A model generated the notes under the pieces. It searched no databases and had not been told where the DNA came from. It worked only from the letters and a program-made list of their open reading frames with translations. Below are positions 43,519 to 53,569 of a stretch of DNA of 64,000 nucleotides, one piece after another. The stretch's first letter is position 1. Each line of letters begins with the position of its first letter. The DNA comes from Mucilaginibacter myungsuensis (GTDB taxonomy: Bacteria > Bacteroidota > Bacteroidia > Sphingobacteriales > Sphingobacteriaceae), in NCBI RefSeq assembly GCF_015222005.1, contig NZ_JADFFL010000012.1, forward strand, positions 52,092-116,091, in the 5' to 3' direction. Made by a program: the position numbers and the translations under genes.

Positions 43519-43941
43519 ATGAACATACCTAACATAGACCCTGCTTTTGATAACGAAGAACAAGACAGGGACCGCACACTGAAAGATGATCTGGGCGAGA
43601 CCATTAATGCCGAAGATCTTAATTATGACGAGGCGACCAACAGCTACGAGTTAGATGTTAAAGGTGACGACCCCGATTACGACCATCCCGACCCTTACGA
43701 TACCACCGTACCCAATGGCGACGACATCAGCTCGACCTACGACGAGGCCAATCCTTATGATGTGAACGGCGAATACGATAGCAAACGCTCTATCGAAACC
43801 GACGTTGACAAATTAGGTATGCATATAGATGACGGGGATATTGTAGAAGTTGATCCGGCCGATAAGGCCCTCTCTCATACGCCCGAAGATGACCGTGATG
43901 ACCTGGATGAAGAAGGGTACCCTAAGAATGACCGTCCTTAG
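43519..43941 (+). CDS. Strongly acidic, probably disordered protein
   Basis: 140 residues, dominated by Asp, Glu, Pro, Tyr and Asn, almost no hydrophobic residues, no signal peptide. Recurring DPYDT, ANPYDVNGEY and DDGDIVEVDP. No family assigned. It stands alone between the barrel gene and the repeat before dnaX. Confidence 0.7.
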   Translation: MNIPNIDPAFDNEEQDRDRTLKDDLGETINAEDLNYDEATNSYELDVKGDDPDYDHPDPYDTTVPNGDDISSTYDEANPYDVNGEYDSKRSIETDVDKLGMHIDDGDIVEVDPADKALSHTPEDDRDDLDEEGYPKNDRP

Positions 43942-43945
43942 TGAG

Positions 43946-44015
43946 CTCGCAGTTAGTAGTTTGCAGTTAGCTTTTTGACTGAGCTGCAAACTGCTAACTC
44001 ATAACTGCCAACTAA
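43946..44015. repeat. Word-like inverted repeat (CAGTTAG/CTAACTG)
   Basis: GCAGTTAGTAGTTTGCAG on the left pairs with CTGCAAACTGCTAACT on the right. Between convergent genes, likely a transcript-end hairpin. Confidence 0.7.
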
Positions 44016-44018
44016 AAC

Positions 44019-45863
44019 CTATTCCGGTTCAAGCCCGAACCTTCTGCGCAGTTCTATCAACTGCGGGTTTTTATTGGCCATGTATTGGAATTTTTCTATA
44101 GCGGTGTAAGGCCGTTTGCTTTTGATCTGCTCATCTACCCGGGTGGTTACATTAATGTCGAAGTTTTTCAGCGCTGAACGCAAATAATTCAAGGTATCCG
44201 GCTTTTCGTCGCGGAACCAGGCTTCTTGTGTGCGGTTGCTTACCGGCACTTCAAAATCGTAAGGCTTTAGCATCACGGGGGCCTCTCCCGTAAATATGGA
44301 GACCAAACCTGCCGACTTACCCTCTTTTTTTATCTTGGCCGCATAATCGCTCCAGCATTTCAGAAACTGGTCAATCGTAAAGGCCTCTTTATCGGTACCT
44401 TTCAGATAGGGGTCATCATCCTTGGCCATTTCTTCTTCGGCCTGTTTACCCATGTCTTTAAACGATGGTATTTTGATCGAAGTAGTACCGCTATTCAGGT
44501 TAGGGATAAAGATCGCGGGCTTCTCAGCGGGTGGGGCTGCAGCTCCCTGAGCAACGGGCTGACTATCCTTTACCGGGGCAACAGGCTCTGTTCTTACAGC
44601 TTGTTGTACAGCCGGAGTACTGACCGCCAATGGCTCAACAGGCACGATATTTTGCACCGGAGGGGCGGTATTTTGGGCCTGCGGTGCCGCTATTGCTGAG
44701 GTATCAGGTTTTTTTTTTAATTGACCGTCTCCGGTCATTGCATTTGCGGGCATATTTGCCGCGTTAAAAGCGGCGGGCAAATGGCATATCTTAAGCAGCG
44801 CCAGCTCGACTTGCAAGCGTTGGTTCTTGCTGAGGCGATAATTCAGATCGCACTGATTGGCAATAGCCATAGCCGATAGCAGGAAAGATACCGAGGTAGC
44901 CGACGATTGCTGCAGATATTTAGCGCGGATACCCTCGCTCACCTCTAATAATTTCAGTGTATTGGGGTCCTTTCCTACTAACAGGTTACGCAGGTGTCCT
45001 GTTAGTCCGGAGATGAAATGCGCGCCGTCAAATCCCTTACTCAGGATCTCATCGAACAGCAGTAATGTTTTAGCGGTATCCTCTTTTAGCAAACTATCAA
45101 CGATGTTGAAATAGTAATCGTAGTCGAGTATATTGAGGTTATTAATGACCGAGCTATAGGTAACGTTAGCGCCCGAGAAGCTCACGATCTGGTCGAACAT
45201 CGACAGCGCATCGCGCAAACCGCCATCCGCTTTTTGGGCGATGATATGCAGGCCGTCAACTTCATATTGGATGTTTTCCTTACCTGCGATCGAAGCCAGG
45301 TGATTGGCCATATCCTCAACCTTAATGCGGTTAAAGTCAAATATCTGGCATCGCGACAGGATGGTCGGTAGTATCTTATGTTTCTCGGTAGTGGCCAGGA
45401 TAAAGATGGCATAATGGGGCGGTTCTTCCAGCGTTTTCAGGAACGCGTTGAAAGCCGCTTGCGATAGCATGTGCACCTCATCAATAATGTACACTTTATA
45501 ACGCGCACCCTGCGGCGGTATGCGCACCTGATCGATCAGGTTACGGATGTCATCTACCGAGTTGTTAGACGCGGCATCCAATTCGTGGATGTTAAATGAA
45601 TTCCCGTTTTGGAACGACTTGCACGAACCGCACTGACCGCAAGCCTCGCCGTTAGGCTGAAGGTCCTCGCAATTGATGGTCTTTGCCAGGATACGTGCGC
45701 ACGTTGTTTTGCCCACTCCACGCGGTCCGCAGAATAAAAATGCCTGAGCCAGCTGATTATTTTTGATGGCGTTCTTAAGCGTGTTGGTTATATGTTGCTG
45801 ACCAACAACGGTATCAAAAGTAGCAGGACGGTATTTACGGGCCGAAACAATGAAATTCTCCAC
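44019..45863 (-). CDS. dnaX: DNA polymerase III subunit gamma/tau
   Basis: 614 residues, GTG start, supported by the conserved MENFIVSARKYRPATFD. AAA+ clamp-loader core: Walker A GPRGVGKTT (about 46-54), four zinc-binding Cys (CEDL, CGQCGSC), Walker B with IIDEVHML and SRC (sensor/arginine finger) in LSRCQIFDF. From about 380 on it is a Pro/Ala-rich linker and a tau-specific C-terminal domain (ends RRRFGLEPE). A run of ten A at codons 382-385 lies at the core/tau border and may make a shorter gamma form. Confidence 0.96.
   Translation of the reverse strand: MENFIVSARKYRPATFDTVVGQQHITNTLKNAIKNNQLAQAFLFCGPRGVGKTTCARILAKTINCEDLQPNGEACGQCGSCKSFQNGNSFNIHELDAASNNSVDDIRNLIDQVRIPPQGARYKVYIIDEVHMLSQAAFNAFLKTLEEPPHYAIFILATTEKHKILPTILSRCQIFDFNRIKVEDMANHLASIAGKENIQYEVDGLHIIAQKADGGLRDALSMFDQIVSFSGANVTYSSVINNLNILDYDYYFNIVDSLLKEDTAKTLLLFDEILSKGFDGAHFISGLTGHLRNLLVGKDPNTLKLLEVSEGIRAKYLQQSSATSVSFLLSAMAIANQCDLNYRLSKNQRLQVELALLKICHLPAAFNAANMPANAMTGDGQLKKKPDTSAIAAPQAQNTAPPVQNIVPVEPLAVSTPAVQQAVRTEPVAPVKDSQPVAQGAAAPPAEKPAIFIPNLNSGTTSIKIPSFKDMGKQAEEEMAKDDDPYLKGTDKEAFTIDQFLKCWSDYAAKIKKEGKSAGLVSIFTGEAPVMLKPYDFEVPVSNRTQEAWFRDEKPDTLNYLRSALKNFDINVTTRVDEQIKSKRPYTAIEKFQYMANKNPQLIELRRRFGLEPE
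44709..44718 (-). other. A10 slippage/frameshift site within dnaX
   Basis: In the coding sense TTA AAA AAA AAA CCT GAT. A -1 shift, or one extra A, gives AAA ACC TGA: a stop right after Thr, hence a gamma form of about 386 residues beside tau of 614. One A fewer also stops soon (AAC CTG ATA CCT CAG CAA TAG). A GGAG (44729-44732) sits 10 nt before the run, as in E. coli dnaX. Confidence 0.65.
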
Positions 45864-45943
45864 AGATGCTAAGGTAGTAACAAGTAGCGATCTTTTGAGG
45901 GGGTGTTTGTTCTTTTTTGGAGAGCCGGTTTTCTTTAGAAGAA

Positions 45944-46046
45944 ACTACAAAGCGCACAAAGTTTTTCACAAAGGGCACAAAGGCTTGTCTTGAAGTTGCA
46001 TGGCTTTGTGTTCTTTGTGTTTTTCCCTTTGTGCGCTTTGTGGTTA
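45944..46046. repeat. Word-like inverted repeat (CACAAAG/CTTTGTG)
   Basis: Left arm built from ACAAAGCGCACAAAG and CACAAAGGGCACAAAGG, right arm from CTTTGTGTTCTTTGTG and CCCTTTGTGCGCTTTGTGG. Between two genes on the minus strand (the receptor gene ends to its right, dnaX starts to its left). Confidence 0.75.
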
Positions 46047-46066
46047 TATTGACATCAACGTAGATG

Positions 46067-48484
46067 TTAATTACTTACGTCATCATTATTAATACCGCGT
46101 TTATTCTTTTTGATCGCCTCTTTCAACTTGCCGAATTTGTAGTTCAGCGACGCACCGAACACCCTGAAATTTTGCTGATCATTGCTCAACTGATCAAAGT
46201 TTGGCCCAAAAGCGTTGGTCACGTTAAGGCGGTATTTATCGAACGGATTATTAACCAATGCCGAGAACGTCAGCTTATCTTTAATGATATCCTTGCTGGC
46301 ATTTAAAGTAGTGGTTACGTAAGCGTTAGATCGTTGTTGAACCGTCAATTGGCCGCCATTCAAGTAAGCATTGGCGCCCACGCGCCAGCCGTTGTTCAGT
46401 TTTAAATTGGTAGCCAGGTTGCAGTTATACATAAACCCGCGGTTCTTGATCGGTTGGCCGTTGCTGATACCGTCGGCCCAACCATGCACCAAACTACCAT
46501 TAAGGCTAAGGCCTAATGCCGGGCTTATCGGATAAGTAAAATTGATGTTGGTACCTGCCGCAATGGCACCGCCGGTATTTTCAAAGCGGGTACGGGTGAT
46601 GGTGGTTGCCTCATCGTATTGCGAGACAGGGAATATCAGCCCGTTTATCCAATTGCAAACCAGGCTGGTGACCAAATTCCATTTGCCCGTGCGGTCAAAA
46701 CCTATTCGGATCTGGTTGCCCTGCGTCGGGCGCAGATCGGGGTTACCTGTGGTCTCGAACGATGGGTTAGATCGGTCCACAAATGGGTTCAGCTGATTGA
46801 TCCCCGGCCTTTGGATGCGTTGGTTCCAGCCAAAAGTGATGCCTGTAGTTTTAAACCTGCGACTAAATACGACCGACGGTACCACGTTAAAATAGTTTTG
46901 CTTCACCTGCGTCGCCGTAGTTAAAAAGTCGGCATCGATAATGGTATTCTCTAACCTGACCCCCGCTTTAACCGACCAACTTTTTGCGCTGTACTGGTAC
47001 GAGCTATAAGCAGCCAGGATGGTTTGCATGTTATTGAACGTGTTTGTTTTGGCCGGATCGATAGCATAGTTATCGGCAGCGTCGGCAGATAGATATTTAA
47101 AATCACTCTCGTTAGTACGATATATCGCTTTTGCTCCCGCCTCGATGCTCGACTTATTTATCGGGTAAACATGATCCAATTGCACCGTGTGCTCGTTCAT
47201 GATACTTCTATTGGCCTGCCTAAAATTGGGCAGATCATAGTCTAAACGGTTGGCAAACCGCTGATCGGCGTTCTGCTCATTGGCAAAACCAAAGTAGCGG
47301 TATGATAGCGTGGTCAATTGGTTTTTGTGCCTGCGGTAGCCTTTTTGATAATTGATGGCCGCATCAGCTCCACGGCCGTTATTGTCGTTTTGATTGAACA
47401 GATCATAAACCTGCTCCACCACGCCATTGTTCCGCAATACCGAGTTTTGGAATATGCTACCGGTTCCCTTGCTCCCGTTGATATTGAACTGGCCTGATAA
47501 TAGGTCCAAAGAATCCAACTCATAACTCAACTCAATGCCCAGGTAAGCGTTCCGGTCATCTTTCTCGCGGTCGCCATATTGGAACAGCGCCGATGTAGCG
47601 CCATTTTTACCGGTACGGGCTATATCATTTGTAGTGGTTGGCGTATTTGCCGATCCCGCGCCGCCAAATAACGATAGCCCTAACTTGCCCGACTTGGTAC
47701 TATACGCCCCACCTACCGACGGCCCACCCAACGGAAGTCGATGATTAAGACTGATGTTGGCATTATATCCATCGGCAAGGGCCTTATTGGTCACGATGTT
47801 GATGATACCGGCTACACCTTCGGCATCGTATTTAGACGACGGCGTAGTGATCACCTCGATCTTTTGGATAGATGATGCCGGCATGCTCTTCAGCACATCC
47901 TTAGCGTTACGTTCCATCAAACTTGATGGCTTGCCGTTGATAAAGATACGCGCGCCTGAAGCGCCGTTCAATTGCACATTGTCTTCGCCATCAACGGTCA
48001 ACATCGGTACTTTGCGCATCATCTCTAACACGGTACTATGCTTACCTGCCGGGTCGGCCTGCACATCGTAAGCCAAACGGTCAGCCTCCTGACTGATAAC
48101 CGGGCGGGCGGCTTTAACCGATACGGTCTTTAACTGTTTGGATGCGGTATTGATGACTATCTCGCCAAGATCAAGCAGTTGTTTGCTGTTGTCGATAGTG
48201 ACATCAATGGTTTTAGTATTATAACCCAACAGCAAAAAATTCAGCACAAATTTTCCGTGTTGGATATCGGTCATAACAAAGGTGCCGTCGATTTTACCGG
48301 CTACAACTTTTATTTGCTGTTTATTGGTGTTGCTAAGGGATACGGTAACAAATTCGGCAGGTTTGCGCGTGGCGCTATCTATCAGTCGGCCTCTGATGGC
48401 GCTTTTGCCGGGGATGCCTTGTGCAAAGGAAGCTACTGATCCTATCATCAGAAATATCAGCGCTAAAATGGTTTTGAGTTTCAT
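46067..48484 (-). CDS. TonB-dependent-receptor-like outer membrane protein
   Basis: 805 residues. Signal peptide, a carboxypeptidase-regulatory-like domain (about 28-110: IRGRLIDSATRKPAEFVTVSLSN), a plug with VNGKPSSLMERNAKDVLKSMPA-like sequence and then a long barrel (OMP_b-brl_3 type). Such proteins lack a clear TonB box and are common in Bacteroidota; the substrate is unknown. Not next to a SusD gene. Confidence 0.85.
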   Translation of the reverse strand: MKLKTILALIFLMIGSVASFAQGIPGKSAIRGRLIDSATRKPAEFVTVSLSNTNKQQIKVVAGKIDGTFVMTDIQHGKFVLNFLLLGYNTKTIDVTIDNSKQLLDLGEIVINTASKQLKTVSVKAARPVISQEADRLAYDVQADPAGKHSTVLEMMRKVPMLTVDGEDNVQLNGASGARIFINGKPSSLMERNAKDVLKSMPASSIQKIEVITTPSSKYDAEGVAGIINIVTNKALADGYNANISLNHRLPLGGPSVGGAYSTKSGKLGLSLFGGAGSANTPTTTNDIARTGKNGATSALFQYGDREKDDRNAYLGIELSYELDSLDLLSGQFNINGSKGTGSIFQNSVLRNNGVVEQVYDLFNQNDNNGRGADAAINYQKGYRRHKNQLTTLSYRYFGFANEQNADQRFANRLDYDLPNFRQANRSIMNEHTVQLDHVYPINKSSIEAGAKAIYRTNESDFKYLSADAADNYAIDPAKTNTFNNMQTILAAYSSYQYSAKSWSVKAGVRLENTIIDADFLTTATQVKQNYFNVVPSVVFSRRFKTTGITFGWNQRIQRPGINQLNPFVDRSNPSFETTGNPDLRPTQGNQIRIGFDRTGKWNLVTSLVCNWINGLIFPVSQYDEATTITRTRFENTGGAIAAGTNINFTYPISPALGLSLNGSLVHGWADGISNGQPIKNRGFMYNCNLATNLKLNNGWRVGANAYLNGGQLTVQQRSNAYVTTTLNASKDIIKDKLTFSALVNNPFDKYRLNVTNAFGPNFDQLSNDQQNFRVFGASLNYKFGKLKEAIKKNKRGINNDDVSN

Positions 48485-48621
48485 GTTCTAAGTTCGATTT
48501 GACACTTAGACTACACCCGCCTGTACTATGTTACACATAGTACTAAAATAATGCAATGTTATATGTTATGCACTTTGATCATAATGCACACAAAATCCTC
48601 AATATCAACCACTATCGCAAC

Positions 48622-48654
48622 AAAGCCGCCCGATAAAAATTACAAGGCGGCTTT
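48622..48654 (-). terminator. Terminator-like hairpin after the VOC gene
   Basis: AAAGCCGCC and GGCGGCTTT around a 15-base loop, 42 bp downstream of the VOC stop; only a short T tract. Confidence 0.65.
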
Positions 48655-48696
48655 AAAATGTTAAAATTTATTTACGTATCAGCGCATCCTGACCTA

Positions 48697-49185
48697 TTAT
48701 TCAGCCAGTTTTAACAAGCCTTCCACATCCAGTCTGCGGGTGTACATGGTCAGTTTACCATCAGCATCTAAAGGCCAATCTTCCTTAGGGCGATCCCAAT
48801 AAAGTTCAACACCGTTCTCGTCAGGATCATTCAGGTAGATCGCTTCAGACACACCGTGGTCCGATGCTCCTGTTAACGGATAGCCGGCATCGATCAGTCG
48901 CTTCAGGATAACGGCCAGGTCTTTACGTTCCGGATACAGGATAGCAGTATGATACAAGCCCGGCGCATACTCAGGCGCAGGACCAGCCCCTTTGCTGTGC
49001 CAGGTATTTAAGCCGATATGATGGTGATACCCCCCTGCGGAGATAAATGCCGCCTGATCGCCATATAGCATCACCTTTTCAAATCCCAGTAATCCGCTAT
49101 AAAAATCAAGCGACTTTTGCAGATCGCTTACTTTTAAATGCACATGGCCAATACGGGTTTGGGCGGGTATTTTATAATCGTTCAT
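48697..49185 (-). CDS. VOC-family (glyoxalase/dioxygenase fold) protein
   Basis: 162 residues. RIGHVHLKVSDLQKSLDFY opens the domain, with metal-ligand His in GHVHLKV, HHHIGLNTWHS, and Glu in GVELYWDRP near the C-terminus, as in catechol-2,3-dioxygenase-like proteins. Substrate unknown. Confidence 0.87.
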   Translation of the reverse strand: MNDYKIPAQTRIGHVHLKVSDLQKSLDFYSGLLGFEKVMLYGDQAAFISAGGYHHHIGLNTWHSKGAGPAPEYAPGLYHTAILYPERKDLAVILKRLIDAGYPLTGASDHGVSEAIYLNDPDENGVELYWDRPKEDWPLDADGKLTMYTRRLDVEGLLKLAE

Positions 49186-49270
49186 AAATTACGTGTTTAA
49201 ACATACAAATTTAGAAACTGGTTAAATAATTGGTGTTATCGCAACGTAATTTTTGATCGTCAGCACCATT

Positions 49271-50842
49271 TTATTTATTGGCAGTTATTGCCAGATCCAA
49301 CTCATTATTACCCTGTTTATCAAGCTTTATTGAAAATCCCTTTCCCATCAGACTGCCCATGTTAGGGGCATTATTATTAACGATATTTCCTTTGGCATCT
49401 ATAATAATATAATGCGGTATGCCCTCTACATTGTAAGCTTTACAGGCAGGATCGGCCGGAGAGGGCGCTCTTAAATTAATGCCATCAAACTTAAGATCCG
49501 CTATACTTTTCTTCCATTCGTTAACGCCTGCGTCCACACAAATATTTAAAAACACCACGCCTTTATCTTTATACTTTTGATGAAATTCGACACCATAGGT
49601 TTTGATATCGCCAATGCACGGCCCGCAATACACGCCCCAAAAATCCATAAAAACAACTTTGCCTTTAAAGTCGCTTAATGATACCGTTTTGCCGTTCTCA
49701 TCTTTCAGGCTAATTATTGGTGCGGGGTTGCCGGGTTTCAACGTATGCATGGCTTTGTAATAGGCTGTAAGCTCGTCTTTAAAGGCCGCGGTCTTCATTT
49801 CCGGTAACATCCTTTTATAGGCCGCCTCCACGTGGTCAAAAGGATAATACCCAAAGCCGTCGATAATAGTATGGGCCAAATACCAATCAAGGATCAGCGG
49901 GGACAAGTTCAATTTTGCTATTGCGCCATAACAATTCAATAATGTAAAATTTGATTCGGTGTTCTCATGGGCCGGGCCTTCATACGTCACGGTAGAGAAA
50001 GGGCGTTCACCTTGTACCTTGCTAACCAAAAAGTCGCGGTATTCGTGCGATGCCATAAACATCGTTTCGTCCAACACTTTATCAATATAGCCCCAGCTTT
50101 CGGTCTGATAAAAATTGGCTGTACCGAACATCCCTTTTAAATTATCCGGAATGGCAGCAGCTAATGGCAGCACGTAATTGGTCTTGCTTGTTTTATTTAG
50201 CTTGCTGATCATATCCAAATTTCTAAAATAGATATCGTACAAAATCTTTTTGGAGTTGCCGGTAACAGGCCCTTTAACCAATAGCTTAACCTCTCCCGTG
50301 AACAACTCGCTGATCTTGTTGAATTTCTCAACATCTGCAATATCTTTTGATCGTAACGCAGTTACGGCATCCATCATTGGTTTGCGGTATTGCTTAGACA
50401 GTTGCAGCAACAGATCTAATTCTTGCTGACGCTCGCCCGAATTAGACGTTATCTTAAAAGTATCATCAATGTCTTTATTATCCCACTCAACGGTCAGCGT
50501 ATCGCCGGGCTTGGCTAAGGCCGATAGCCCTTCACCAAGATAAAAATGAATGTCTGACGTGTTGCCTGTCTCCATAGTTTTAAAGAACGAACCATCAGCT
50601 TTGACGGGAACATCGATCACCAAATTCTTAAAAAGACCACTGGAAAAATAGCTCCAAAATGTCTCGGTAAAGTTTTTTACATTGCCTTTGATAACGTATG
50701 TTTTCAAGGCGGCGACCGGCGCCTGGGCCGAAACTTTAGCGGCGGGTTTGGCAGCAGGCTGTTTCTTTGACTGAGCCGAAACGTTGATACTTGTTAAGCC
50801 AATAGCAAGTACCATAAAAGATCTGAGGAAAGTTCGTGTCAT
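49271..50842 (-). CDS. TlpA-like thiol-disulfide protein
   Basis: 523 residues, signal peptide ending NVSAQS. A long N-terminal half (DUF4369-like, about 45-370) is followed by a thioredoxin domain (about 375-510) with the active site YCGPC (VFMDFWGVYCGPC), cis-Pro in GIPHYIIID. Secreted thiol-disulfide oxidoreductase, common in Bacteroidota, thought to keep periplasmic Cys reduced. Confidence 0.9.
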   Translation of the reverse strand: MTRTFLRSFMVLAIGLTSINVSAQSKKQPAAKPAAKVSAQAPVAALKTYVIKGNVKNFTETFWSYFSSGLFKNLVIDVPVKADGSFFKTMETGNTSDIHFYLGEGLSALAKPGDTLTVEWDNKDIDDTFKITSNSGERQQELDLLLQLSKQYRKPMMDAVTALRSKDIADVEKFNKISELFTGEVKLLVKGPVTGNSKKILYDIYFRNLDMISKLNKTSKTNYVLPLAAAIPDNLKGMFGTANFYQTESWGYIDKVLDETMFMASHEYRDFLVSKVQGERPFSTVTYEGPAHENTESNFTLLNCYGAIAKLNLSPLILDWYLAHTIIDGFGYYPFDHVEAAYKRMLPEMKTAAFKDELTAYYKAMHTLKPGNPAPIISLKDENGKTVSLSDFKGKVVFMDFWGVYCGPCIGDIKTYGVEFHQKYKDKGVVFLNICVDAGVNEWKKSIADLKFDGINLRAPSPADPACKAYNVEGIPHYIIIDAKGNIVNNNAPNMGSLMGKGFSIKLDKQGNNELDLAITANK

Positions 50843-51110
50843 TTGTGATAAGCGTTTATGAGGTGCAAGATAGTTGATAAGTTCCTTTTGTGTTCCTGAG
50901 CTCGAAACTAAATTATGGATCGACGGTTTATTAAAGCCACGCTGTTAACGTTTGATAACATATTTTAAGTATTGTTACAAGTAAGGCATCGTACACGTCG
51001 GGCTTTTGGATGCAGCCGAACACGCCGCTTAAAGCCATTAAATTTAGAACTGTCTACTTTGCGTCATACCATCAAAGCAGATCACAAAAACTGCTGTCTT
51101 TAGATCATCA
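50843..51110. other. Gene-free stretch between TlpA and multi-PAS genes
   Basis: 268 bp, AT-rich, with no recognisable gene, RNA or repeat. Confidence 0.4.
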
Positions 51111-53435
51111 CTATTTTGAGGGGTCGGCGCTGTCTATAATATTGCGAATAACCTTATCTAACTCATTCGCCGAAGTTTTAATATAGCCGATGATCTCCTC
51201 CTTCTCTACAGGGGTAGTATTGATGTTCTCCAAAAGGTTTACCAGTCCCATAATTCGGGATAAGGGCGATCGGATAACATGCGACTGCATCCATGATATG
51301 TCCTGAAGTTTACGATTGCGATCTTCGATAGCCGTCAAATGCTGTATCTTCTCGGTAACATCCATTGCTGATACGATCCGAGCAGGCCGTCCATAATATT
51401 CAAGAGCGTTACTTTGTATCTCTACCTCTATAATGGTACCGTCTTTTTTTCGATGCTTGAAGTTACCAGCTTGAAACAAACCACTGTTCACCTTCCTTTG
51501 TGATGCGGCCTTTAAAAGATCATCCACAGTTTCAACGGGGCGGATATCTTTTAATGTCATTGTTAAAAACTCCTCGTAACTATATCCATAATGCTTTACC
51601 GCGGCCTGGTTGACATCCAAAAAATATAAAGTCTCAGTATCAAACACCCATTTAGGCAGCGGGCTTAACTGGAATAGTTGTTCATATCGTCGGCTGGCCA
51701 TTTCCAATTCGGCGTTGAGCTGACGCAAACGCAGATCGTTCTCCTTCCGCACTGTGATATCTTTAAAATATACCGAAAGTCCGTGCGTAGATGGATAGGC
51801 GCTAATACCGAACCACTTGTTAACTATTGGGTAGTGATCCTCGAAATGGGCGGCCTTGCCCTCGTTCAGCACTTTATAATAATAATTGTACGACAGTCGT
51901 TCTTTGGCGCTTGGGAACTCGGCCCAAAGGTGTTTGCCTAATATCTGCTCTTTAGGTTTATCCAGCATTTTGGCCGCCGCTGTATTCCAGTATGTTACAA
52001 TAAAATTATTATCCACCGAAAAGAAACCATCACCGATACTTTCAAGTATGGTGTCTTTTTCAGACAGGGTGGCCAATAATGCAAGTTCGGTACGCTTTTT
52101 ATCGTCAATATCCTGAAAGCTTCCATAAACCCTTACACACCTACCGTTCTGTTGTTCCGTTTCTGCGATCATCCGTACCCATCTCCTTTTACCAAGATAA
52201 GTTGTCATCTCCAATTCAATATCAAAGGCTTCGGCCCTTGTTATTGCCAAGCGGATCGCCTGCCTTAACATTTTACGCTCTTCAGCGCCATAAAACCGCA
52301 AAATATTATGCTTATCGGGCTTAAAAGATAATGGGGCCTGGTGCAATTCCCGGTCTATCTCTGACCATGTAATGGTCCCATTGATCACATCCATATCCCA
52401 GCTTCCTATACCTGCAAGCCTGCCGGTCTTTAGCAAGCGATCTTCTAAGATCTTCCGGTCAGAAATATCCTTGGCCAGGCAATATAATACATTACGTAGT
52501 TGTCCTTTGGTTGCAGTCCATCCTAAATGTACAATAGATCCGTTCTTCCGCACATAACGGTTCTCGAAATAAAGCTCCAATGCCCCCCCGTCCACAAAAG
52601 CTTTCATTCGTTCCCGGCTTATCTCCACATCATCTGGGTATATCAAACTATCGATCGGCATCGATAATATCTCTTTTTCTGTGAAACCCAATATACGGCA
52701 CATTGCAGGGTTTATTTTTTTAAAGAACCTGTCTGTTCCAACTACACATATAATATCGGGTGCTGAAGCAAAAATGTCATTCAATTCCTGCTCGGTACGT
52801 TTTCTTTTCGTTACATCGCTTATAAAAATAGTAAGCCCCTGCTTGCCAGGGTAGATCCGGCTCTCATGCCAAATACCTAAAGGTTCATAATGATCTTCGA
52901 TCACGACCGGTTCGCCGGTCGCGACAGAACTTTCTATAGCGTAATAAGTTGGTGAGCCTACTACATCAGGAAATACATCCCAAATATATTTTCCGATCAG
53001 CTCATCGATGGTCTTACCCATTATGGCGCAAACCTGGCGGCCAACAAAACTGTAGCGCATTTGCTTGTCGAGCATTAAAAATCCATCCTCTATATTTTCC
53101 GACAAGGTATCGAGTACCGCCGAGCTACGATAGCAGAGGCATAGGAAGTTACCCTTACAAGCTTTCAGAAATAATTTGATCTTTTGGCTGCCATTGATCA
53201 CAAATGTCGCCTCGTTCTGCGGCTCTTTGAAAAAGGCTTGGGTATATACTCCGCCGAGCAAGTTATCTAAGGGCTTTCCAACCGCAGCACTTTTATCTGT
53301 ATCGAAGAACTGATAAGCACCATCGTTCCAGTTCAACACCAACCCATTGCGGTCTAACGTAATTGTAGCGAGATCCGGAAGCCCTGATGACAAAAGTTCT
53401 AAAAGTTCAGGATCAAAGTTAGAGGTGATTATCAT
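51111..53435 (-). CDS. Multi-PAS protein ending in a lone HisKA-like domain
   Basis: 774 residues from ATG 53435; a TTG nine codons upstream is less likely. About six PAS/PAC domains follow each other (phrases such as YWNTAAAKMLDKPKEQILGK, IDDKKRTE, ITVRKEND). The last ~65 residues have SHVIRSPLSRIMGL, which resembles a His-kinase H-box, but the protein ends without an ATPase domain. It may be a signalling scaffold that is phosphorylated in trans. No membrane segment. Confidence 0.82.
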   Translation of the reverse strand: MIITSNFDPELLELLSSGLPDLATITLDRNGLVLNWNDGAYQFFDTDKSAAVGKPLDNLLGGVYTQAFFKEPQNEATFVINGSQKIKLFLKACKGNFLCLCYRSSAVLDTLSENIEDGFLMLDKQMRYSFVGRQVCAIMGKTIDELIGKYIWDVFPDVVGSPTYYAIESSVATGEPVVIEDHYEPLGIWHESRIYPGKQGLTIFISDVTKRKRTEQELNDIFASAPDIICVVGTDRFFKKINPAMCRILGFTEKEILSMPIDSLIYPDDVEISRERMKAFVDGGALELYFENRYVRKNGSIVHLGWTATKGQLRNVLYCLAKDISDRKILEDRLLKTGRLAGIGSWDMDVINGTITWSEIDRELHQAPLSFKPDKHNILRFYGAEERKMLRQAIRLAITRAEAFDIELEMTTYLGKRRWVRMIAETEQQNGRCVRVYGSFQDIDDKKRTELALLATLSEKDTILESIGDGFFSVDNNFIVTYWNTAAAKMLDKPKEQILGKHLWAEFPSAKERLSYNYYYKVLNEGKAAHFEDHYPIVNKWFGISAYPSTHGLSVYFKDITVRKENDLRLRQLNAELEMASRRYEQLFQLSPLPKWVFDTETLYFLDVNQAAVKHYGYSYEEFLTMTLKDIRPVETVDDLLKAASQRKVNSGLFQAGNFKHRKKDGTIIEVEIQSNALEYYGRPARIVSAMDVTEKIQHLTAIEDRNRKLQDISWMQSHVIRSPLSRIMGLVNLLENINTTPVEKEEIIGYIKTSANELDKVIRNIIDSADPSK

Positions 53436-53569
53436 AATTTTAACTGATCTGAACTTGGTCAACAGCGATCAGTACCAGTGTTAGTTATATTTTATACGGT
53501 TCTGTATCTTAAATTGTTGCGCACTGTCAAGGATAGATCTGCAAATATTCTGCTATCGGTCTAAATGCC

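Noticed and set aside
44709..44718. A10 run in dnaX as a sequencing error
   Set aside because: The frame stays open and gives a normal tau C-terminus after the run, so the base count is consistent.
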